From NCBI GenBank assembly GCA_017549745.1, contig JAFYUA010000345.1:1-11377 (forward strand): a stretch of 11,377 nucleotides of DNA, read 5' to 3'. Made by a program: the position numbers and the translations under genes. The stretch comes from Clostridia bacterium. Its GTDB lineage: Bacteria > Bacillota > Clostridia > UMGS1810. The notes beneath the pieces are model-generated. The model ran no database searches and was not told the origin of the DNA. It was given only the letters and a program-made list of their open reading frames with translations. Of the stretch, positions 5,920 to 11,377 are shown piece after piece (the stretch's first letter is position 1; each line of letters opens with the position of its first letter).

Positions 5920-7280
5920 ATGAGAAAATCAGTTTCAGTTTTGCTATGTGTGTTGATGCTCTTTGCATCGGTTTCGTTTGCTCATGCAGCCGAGGAGGGC
6001 GCGACTGTGCAGCTTAGCACAGCTTTGTCGAAGAGCCTCATGGGCGGTGAGCTTGCCAAGGTTACCTGCGAGATTTCAAATTCGGGCGAGATAGTGGGTG
6101 CATGCATTGAACTATACATAGACGGCAATCGCATCGAGGGCGGCTCTGAATATTTTATGCTTGGTGCACACAATAGTGAAAATTTTGACTTCACTGTTCC
6201 GTCGGGGCTCGACACTGAATTTCAGCACACCCTTTTGGTGCTCCTGCGCTACGGCAACGGCTCGGAACTTTATAGTGCCAACATATTCACTGTGCAAAAA
6301 ACGGGTGAAATTTCGATGCAATTTTCGTCGATGCCCCTTGCCATTACCCCGGGGTGGGCGCTTTATTACGGCGTAGAATTTGAAGCTCCCAAGGGCAAGG
6401 CTTTCAAGGTGAATGCTTCTGCTTTTGTGCGCGGTGAAAATCTGCCCGATGCTGGCAAAGAACTCATCATAAGAGATGGCATGCAGGAGATTGTGTATGT
6501 GAGCGAAAGCTACAATCAGACCGATGCATCAGACTTTGACTTTGTGTACAAGCTAAACTCCGATGGCAAAAATCCCGCCTTTGGCGAGGTGAGCATATCA
6601 TCACGCAATGAAGAAATCAGAAGGAAAATCACACCCGTGATTTTGCCTGCCACCATTCGCTATAGCACAAACGGCTATTCCTATGCTTCACTCACAGGAT
6701 ATGTCACAACCATAGAGGCAGGCACCAATGTGGAATATCTCAACCCCGACAATCACAATTCCATGAGTGCAGCCAAGGTGAAGCTGCCATCGGGTCTCAT
6801 TTGCTGGGTGAGTATGGGTGCGGTGAATCTTTCGCAGCAAAATTTCACCATTGCCGACACACTCACCGATTCTGAACGGGAAGCCTTTGTCAATGCAAGC
6901 GGATATTCGAGCAAGACCTCATATCTCATATGGGTCAACAAGCAGCGCCAGAGGCTCACAGTGTTCATGGGCTCAAAGGGAACTGGAAAGCCATCAACAC
7001 CTTCCCTGTTGCCACAGGCAAAAATGCCACCCCGACTCCCACTGTGGTGTGTGAATATAAATACAAAACCCGCTGGGTGACTCCCGACTACACCTGTGAC
7101 CCCGTGCTTGCGCTCTATGACGGCTATGCAATCCACAATCAGCCCGAAAACCATTCGGGATATGTCATAGACCCCACGATAGGCAATCCTGCATCGGCAG
7201 GATGCGTGAGAATGCTCAAAAAAGATGTGAACTGGGTATATTACTATGTGCCCGTTGGCACAACTGTAGTGTTATATTGA
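5920..7280 (+). CDS. Secreted L,D-transpeptidase (YkuD), split by a -1 frame change
   Basis: A predicted exported cell-wall enzyme that would form 3-3 peptidoglycan cross-links. The first frame (5920-7080, 386 residues) starts with signal peptide MRKSVSVLLCVLMLFASVSF, probable cleavage after AHA near 23-24. It continues with a beta-rich region (about 28-130) and an SH3-like stretch (about 245-300), then enters the YkuD domain at SYLIWVNKQRQRLTVFMGSK (334-353). The rest of that domain lies in the -1 frame and runs to TGA at 7278-7280. Joined after Gly354, the product is 453 residues and reads smoothly as GSKG-NWKAINTFPVATGK. Without the shift, the protein ends in an unrelated 32-residue tail and lacks the catalytic Cys. 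AGGGGG (5906-5911) overlaps the mnmE stop and lies 8 nt before the ATG. It may be a pseudogene, a one-base sequence error or programmed frameshifting. Confidence 0.85.
6975..6981 (+). other. Slippery-type heptamer A AAG GGA at the frame change
   Basis: In the upstream frame the codons are TCA AAG GGA ACT. The bases A AAG GGA fit the X-XXY-YYZ pattern, and a -1 slip here makes the next codon AAC, exactly where the catalytic frame takes over as N-W-K. A small hairpin CCTGT/ACAGG lies at 7005-7018, 23 nt downstream, farther than usual for a stimulator. A weaker GGAA/TTCC pairing is possible closer in. No Shine-Dalgarno-like stimulator lies 10-14 nt upstream; AGAGG at 6950-6954 is too far. The evidence for programming is suggestive only. 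Confidence 0.4.
6981..7280 (+). CDS. Catalytic segment of the L,D-transpeptidase, in the -1 frame
   Basis: This 99-residue stretch holds the active site of the split gene. It carries the conserved start FPVATGKNATPTP, then YAIHNQP with the probable catalytic His406, and SAGCVRM with the nucleophile Cys429 (numbers refer to the joined 453-residue product). The family motif is usually S-H-G-C; here the second residue is Ala. Read alone, the open frame could begin at an ATG at 6930, but that has no convincing ribosome binding site, and its first 17 residues are out of frame with the upstream YkuD sequence. Independent translation is unlikely. Purity of the motif suggests the segment was under selection until recently or still is. 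Confidence 0.8.
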   Translation, partial: NWKAINTFPVATGKNATPTPTVVCEYKYKTRWVTPDYTCDPVLALYDGYAIHNQPENHSGYVIDPTIGNPASAGCVRMLKKDVNWVYYYVPVGTTVVLY

Positions 7281-7284
7281 AAAT

Positions 7285-7330
7285 AAAAACGGTGATGTAA
7301 AAATCATATGATTTTTACATCACCGTTTTT
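7285..7330. terminator. Bidirectional terminator between convergent genes
   Basis: A perfect 46-nt palindrome centred between 7307 and 7308. Each arm contains AAAAACGGTGATG or its complement, and the structure has A-run and T-run flanks on both sides. It therefore terminates in both directions: the L,D-transpeptidase transcript from the left and the fumC transcript from the right. It lies 4 nt after one stop codon and 7 nt from the other. Confidence 0.93.
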
Positions 7331-7337
7331 GGTTTTA

Positions 7338-8714
7338 TCAAATCATTTCTTCGGGTCTGAACACTTCGTCGAATTTTTCGGCAGTCAAAAATCCGAGTTC
7401 AACGCATGCATCTTTGAGGGAAATATTATCTTCAAATGCTTTCTTTGCAGTTTTTGCGGCATTTTCATAGCCTATGTGAGGATTGAGCGCAGTGACGAGC
7501 ATCAAAGAATTGTGCAGGTTGTGATGCATCTTTTCTTTGTTTGCCTTTATGCCTGATGCGCAGTTTTTGTCAAATGAACGGATGGCATCTGCCATGAGCC
7601 TTGCCGATTGCAGGAAGTTATAGGCGCACACCGGCATGAATACATTGAGCTCAAAGTTGCCCTGTGATGCCGCCATGCCAATTGCAACATCATTGCCCAT
7701 CACCTGAACGGCAACCATGGTCACAGCTTCGCACTGTGTGGGGTTTACCTTGCCGGGCATGATGGAAGAGCCAGGCTCGTTTTCGGGAATAAAGATTTCG
7801 CCAAGACCATCGCGTGGGCCTGATGCAAGCCAGCGCACATCGTTTGCAATCTTCATCATATCAGCTGCAAGAGCCTTTATTGCGCCATGGGCAAACACGA
7901 GCTCGTCCTTTGAGGTGAGTGCATGGAATTTGTTGGCTGCGGTCACAAATGGCTTGTGTGTGATGGCTGCCACTTCGCGCGCTACAACCTCGCCGAATGC
8001 CTTGGGTGCATTGAGCCCTGTGCCCACTGCAGTTCCGCCGAGGGCAAGCTCATAGAGCGGCTCGATGGAACGAGTGATTAGGTCAATGTCTTTTTCGAGA
8101 CTTGAGCGCCAACCGCTGATTTCCTGACTGAATGTGATGGGGGTAGCGTCCTGAAGATGAGTGCGTCCGCTTTTTATGATTCCTTGGTTTTCTTCTTCGA
8201 GTCTTTTGAATGTGTCTATCAGCTCCCGAACTGCGGGAATGAGCCTGTTTTCCAGCACAAGCACTGCAGCAATGTGCATTGCGGTGGGAAATGTGTCATT
8301 TGACGATTGACTCATGTTGACATCATCATTTGGATGAAGAAGTTTTTCTCCTGAAAGCTGATTTCCTCTGCTTGCAATCACTTCGTTGGCGTTCATGTTG
8401 GATTGTGTGCCCGAACCCGTTTGCCATACAACAAGGGGAAAATGCTCATTGAGCTTGCCTGCCATGATTTCATCACAGGATGTTTTGATGGCTTCGAGCT
8501 TTTCGCTTGTCATTTTTTGGGGGCACAAAGCATGGTTGGCTATGGCCGAAGCTTTTTTGAGTATGCCAAACGCGTGTATGATTTCTGCGGGCATTGTTTC
8601 AATGCCTGCACCAATATCAAAATTCTCGTGGCTTCTTTGAGTCTGTGCAGCCCAAAGCTTGTCAGCGGGGACCTTAACTTCACCCATTGAATCGTGTTCT
8701 GTGCGATATTTCAT
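7338..8714 (-). CDS. fumC: Class II fumarate hydratase
   Basis: Iron-independent, homotetrameric fumarase that interconverts fumarate and L-malate in the cytoplasm. The 458 residues match the class II length, with MKYRTEHDSMGEVKVPADKLW at the start. The landmarks are TGSGTQSNMNANEV (99-112), SSNDTFPT (137-144), GRTHLQDATP (183-192, catalytic His186), GGTAVGTGLN (226-235) and the signature GSSIMPGKVNP (315-325) with catalytic Ser317 on the mobile loop. GSGTQSNMNAN and the N-terminal form favour fumarase over aspartase or argininosuccinate lyase. AAGGAAG (8729-8723, minus strand) lies about 8 nt before the ATG. It follows ileS by 56 nt, and no other citric-acid-cycle gene is visible. Confidence 0.95.
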   Translation of the reverse strand: MKYRTEHDSMGEVKVPADKLWAAQTQRSHENFDIGAGIETMPAEIIHAFGILKKASAIANHALCPQKMTSEKLEAIKTSCDEIMAGKLNEHFPLVVWQTGSGTQSNMNANEVIASRGNQLSGEKLLHPNDDVNMSQSSNDTFPTAMHIAAVLVLENRLIPAVRELIDTFKRLEEENQGIIKSGRTHLQDATPITFSQEISGWRSSLEKDIDLITRSIEPLYELALGGTAVGTGLNAPKAFGEVVAREVAAITHKPFVTAANKFHALTSKDELVFAHGAIKALAADMMKIANDVRWLASGPRDGLGEIFIPENEPGSSIMPGKVNPTQCEAVTMVAVQVMGNDVAIGMAASQGNFELNVFMPVCAYNFLQSARLMADAIRSFDKNCASGIKANKEKMHHNLHNSLMLVTALNPHIGYENAAKTAKKAFEDNISLKDACVELGFLTAEKFDEVFRPEEMI

Positions 8715-8734
8715 GTTAAATTCTTCCTTTTTGA

Positions 8735-8763
8735 ATAGCCGTCGGAATATATCCGACGGCTAT
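8735..8763 (-). promoter_or_regulatory. Strong hairpin between ileS and fumC
   Basis: A 12-bp perfect stem, ATAGCCGTCGGA (8735-8746) with its complement (8752-8763), around a 5-nt loop. Neither strand has a proper T-run after it, so it is not a standard terminator. On the minus strand it ends a few bases before the fumC ribosome binding site. A TATAAT (minus strand, 8775-8770) overlaps the ileS stop, but no good -35 box is seen at 16-18 nt. If that -10 works, the fumC transcript would begin at or just before the hairpin, giving a 5' stem-loop. Otherwise it may be a processing or weak termination site. Confidence 0.5.
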
Positions 8764-8770
8764 GTTTATA

Positions 8771-11377
8771 TTATATTCTTTCCACGCCAATTTTAACCTT
8801 TTCGCCATTGATGCTCCATTCTTTTGATGCAGCATTTTCGCAGGCAGTGAGGATTTTATCTGCAAGGACTTCTTCTTTGATGAAGTCGGCATTTTTGCTC
8901 ATGATAGCGTCAATCTTGTCGTTACCTGAGGAAAGCACCTTGATGTGGTCCATAACCTCAAAGCCCGAATCCTTACGCATGGTCTGGATTTTGCTGATTA
9001 TCTCGCGCACGAAGCCTTCTTCGATGAGCTCGTCAGAAAGGCGGGTGTCGAGCACAACGGTGATGCCGTTGTCGGTTTCTGATGCAAAGCCTTCAACCTG
9101 AGCTGCTTCAATGAGGAGGTCTTCTTTGGTGAGCTCTACTATGGTGCCGTCAAAGTCGAATTTGAGAGCGCCGTTTGCTTCGAGCTCAGCCATTGCGGCG
9201 TTGCCGTCGAGCGAGGCGAGGGTTTCTCTGATTTTGCCGAGCACCTTGCCGTATTTGGGACCCACAGTTTTTAGCTGAGGCTTGAAGCTGTAGGTGGTAC
9301 ATTCTTTTACATCATCGGTAAATTCAACCGCTTTCACATTGAGCTCGTCGGCAATGATGTCGGTGAAGAAGGAATCGAGTGCAAAGTCTGCTTTTACATA
9401 CATCTTGCCTATGGGCTGACGGTTTTTGATACCTGATGCATTACGAGCCGCACGGCCAAGCACAACCACATCGAGCACCTGTTCCATGTGAGCTTCGAGG
9501 TCGGCATCGATGAATGAAGCATCGGACTCGGGGAAGTCACAAAGATGCACGCTTTCGGGTGCTGATTTGTCAATGGAGCACACAAGGTTGCGATATATAT
9601 CCTCTGCCATGAAGGGAATCATGGGTGCGCTGATTTTAACGAGAGTCACCAATGTGGTGTAGAGGGTCATGTAGGCATTGACCTTGTCGGTGGGCATGCC
9701 TTTTACCCAGAAGCGCTCGCGGCTTCGTCTTACATACCAGTTGGAAAGCTCGTCAACAAAGCTCTGGAGTGCACGCGCGGTCTCGGTGATTTTGTAGTTT
9801 GCAAGGTTGTCGTCCACGGTTTTCACCAAAGTGTTGAGCTTGGAGAGCATCCACTTGTCAAGCACGCTGAGTGTAGATGGGTCGAGGGTATATTTGGTGG
9901 CGTCAAATTCGTCGATATTGGCATAGAGCACAAAGAACGCATATGTGTTCCAGAGTGTGCCCATGAATTTGCGCTGACCCTCGGTCACGGCAGCCTTGTG
10001 GAAGCGGTTGGGCAGCCAGGGCGCACTGTTGGAGTAAAAATACCATCTGATTGCATCGGCGCCGTGCTCTGCAAGTGCATCAAACGGGTCTACTGCATTG
10101 CCCTTTGACTTGGACATTTTCTGACCGTTTTCGTCCTGAACATGGCCGAGCACGATAACATTTTTGTAGGGTGCTTTATTGAAAATGAGGGTGGATATTG
10201 CAAGGAGTGAATAGAACCAGCCGCGTGTCTGGTCTACTGCTTCACTGATAAAGTCTGCAGGGAAGTTATCATCAAAGATTTCTTTGTTTTCAAAGGGGTA
10301 GTGCCACTGAGCAAAGGGCATTGCGCCAGAGTCAAACCAGCAGTCAATAACCTCAGACACTCTGTGCATTTCGCCGCCGCAATCGGGACATTTTATGGTC
10401 ACAGCGTCGATGTAGGGGCGGTGGAGCTCTATTTCGTCAGGGCAGTTGTCACTCATGGATTTGAGCTCTTCAATGGAGCCTATAGCATGGCGCTTGCCGC
10501 AGCTGCATTCCCATATGTTGAGAGGTGTGCCCCAATATCTGTCACGGCTTACGCCCCAATCTTGCACATTTTTGAGCCAGTCGCCAAAACGGCCTGTGCC
10601 TATGCTTTCGGGAATCCAGTTGATTGTGTTGTTGTTGCGGATGAGGTCTTCGCGCACCTCGGTCATCTTGATGAACCAGCTTTCGCGCGCATAATAGATG
10701 AGGGGAGTGTCGCATCTCCAGCAGAACGGATAGTCATGCTCAAACTTGGGAGCATCAAAGAGAAGTCCGCGCGCATCGAGGTCCACAAGCACCTTGGGGT
10801 CGGCATCTTTCACAAAGAGGCCTGCAAATGGGGTTTCTTCGGTGAGATTGCCCGCAGCATCAACAAACTGCACGAAAGGCAGGTCATATTTGCGGCCAAC
10901 CTGAGCGTCATCTTCACCAAATGCTGGTGCAATGTGAACGATACCTGTACCGTCAGACATGGTAACATAGCTGTCACATGTCACAAAATGAGCTTTTTTG
11001 CCCTGCTTTTCGCATGGAGCTTTCTGACATTCAAAGAGGGGTTCATATTCTTTGTATTCAAGGTCAGCGCCTTTGTAGTTTTCAAGAATTTCATAGGCGT
11101 TGCCATCTTCCGAGAGACCGCCGAGCACAGTATCGAGGAGGGCATTTGCCATGTAATAAGTATATCCGTCGGCTGCTTTTACCTTGCAGTAGTCATCATC
11201 GGGATTAACACACAGAGCCACATTGGAGGGCAGTGTCCAGGGGGTGGTTGTCCATGCAAGGAAATATGCATCTTCGCCAATCACCTTGAAGCGGACAATG
11301 GCAGAGCGCTCTTTTACAGCCTTGTAGCCCTGAGCCACTTCGTGAGATGAAAGCGGAGTTCCGCAGCGGGGGCAGTA
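8771..11377 (-). CDS. ileS: Isoleucyl-tRNA synthetase, type 2, N-terminus missing
   Basis: Attaches isoleucine to tRNA-Ile and edits mischarged valine. The window holds 868 codons ending in TAA at 8773-8771. The frame is open to the right edge (YCPRCGTPLSSHEVAQGY), so roughly the first 170-190 residues, with the HIGH motif, lie outside; the GTG at 11338 is an internal Val codon. Counting from the edge, the editing domain shows TTTPWTLPSN (43-52) and HIAPAFGEDD (148-157). A cysteine zinc ribbon follows (WECSCG and CPDC near 291-333), then DQTRGWF (382-388) and KMSKS (420-424, bases 10120-10106). WYFYSNSAPWLPNRF after KMSKS and the absence of the C-terminal zinc finger of the Escherichia coli enzyme mark the eukaryote-like type 2, a class generally insensitive to mupirocin. 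No T-box can be judged, since the upstream region is absent. Confidence 0.96.
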   Translation of the reverse strand, partial: YCPRCGTPLSSHEVAQGYKAVKERSAIVRFKVIGEDAYFLAWTTTPWTLPSNVALCVNPDDDYCKVKAADGYTYYMANALLDTVLGGLSEDGNAYEILENYKGADLEYKEYEPLFECQKAPCEKQGKKAHFVTCDSYVTMSDGTGIVHIAPAFGEDDAQVGRKYDLPFVQFVDAAGNLTEETPFAGLFVKDADPKVLVDLDARGLLFDAPKFEHDYPFCWRCDTPLIYYARESWFIKMTEVREDLIRNNNTINWIPESIGTGRFGDWLKNVQDWGVSRDRYWGTPLNIWECSCGKRHAIGSIEELKSMSDNCPDEIELHRPYIDAVTIKCPDCGGEMHRVSEVIDCWFDSGAMPFAQWHYPFENKEIFDDNFPADFISEAVDQTRGWFYSLLAISTLIFNKAPYKNVIVLGHVQDENGQKMSKSKGNAVDPFDALAEHGADAIRWYFYSNSAPWLPNRFHKAAVTEGQRKFMGTLWNTYAFFVLYANIDEFDATKYTLDPSTLSVLDKWMLSKLNTLVKTVDDNLANYKITETARALQSFVDELSNWYVRRSRERFWVKGMPTDKVNAYMTLYTTLVTLVKISAPMIPFMAEDIYRNLVCSIDKSAPESVHLCDFPESDASFIDADLEAHMEQVLDVVVLGRAARNASGIKNRQPIGKMYVKADFALDSFFTDIIADELNVKAVEFTDDVKECTTYSFKPQLKTVGPKYGKVLGKIRETLASLDGNAAMAELEANGALKFDFDGTIVELTKEDLLIEAAQVEGFASETDNGITVVLDTRLSDELIEEGFVREIISKIQTMRKDSGFEVMDHIKVLSSGNDKIDAIMSKNADFIKEEVLADKILTACENAASKEWSINGEKVKIGVERI

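Noticed and set aside
6930..6980. Independent start at 6930 for the downstream transpeptidase fragment
   Set aside because: No convincing ribosome binding site, and the first 17 residues overlap conserved upstream-frame YkuD sequence; the fragment makes sense only as a continuation.
10301..11350. Long plus-strand open frame (349 codons) opposite ileS
   Set aside because: It lies wholly antisense to a clearly recognised synthetase, has no family motifs, and its open frame follows from the codon pattern of ileS.

Overview
The window looks like a chromosomal segment from a Gram-positive bacterium of the class Clostridia (Bacillota). Support comes from the gene order rpmH-rnpA-yidD-yidC-jag-mnmE, a Jag/KhpB protein, a YidC without the large N-terminal periplasmic domain of Gram-negative homologues, strong AGGAGG ribosome binding sites, a consensus sigma-A promoter, and a eukaryote-like (type 2) isoleucyl-tRNA synthetase. 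The sequence alone does not fix a genus. Composition and style are consistent with the Oscillospiraceae and neighbouring families, which is an inference.

Layout. (1) 1-366: the 3' part of an unrecognised gene. (2) 367-548: an AT-rich gap with four DnaA-box-like 9-mers, a candidate part of the replication origin, because the rpmH cluster usually borders oriC in Bacillota. (3) 549-1982: malQ, a 4-alpha-glucanotransferase, between that gap and rpmH. (4) 1983-2160: a perfect TTGACA-17-TATAAT promoter and a structured leader of about 100 nt. (5) 2161-5907: rpmH, rnpA, yidD, yidC, jag and mnmE, all on the plus strand. They cover ribosomal protein L34, the RNase P protein, membrane protein insertion, an RNA-binding protein and tRNA wobble modification. 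Terminator-like hairpins follow rpmH and jag, so transcript levels probably step down along the operon. (6) 5920-7280: a secreted L,D-transpeptidase whose coding sequence is split by a -1 frame change at a canonical slippery-type heptamer. (7) 7285-7330: a perfect 46-nt palindrome serving as a two-way terminator between convergent genes. (8) 7338-11377, minus strand: fumC (class II fumarase) and ileS, whose N-terminal part lies beyond the right edge.

The genes are mostly housekeeping: translation, tRNA maturation, protein insertion, cell wall, glycogen/maltodextrin use and central carbon metabolism. I found no CRISPR array, insertion sequence, prophage, toxin-antitoxin pair or recognisable new defence system. 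The observations most worth checking are the frame change in the L,D-transpeptidase, the DnaA-box cluster separated from rpmH by malQ, and the terminator that runs directly into the mnmE ribosome binding site.
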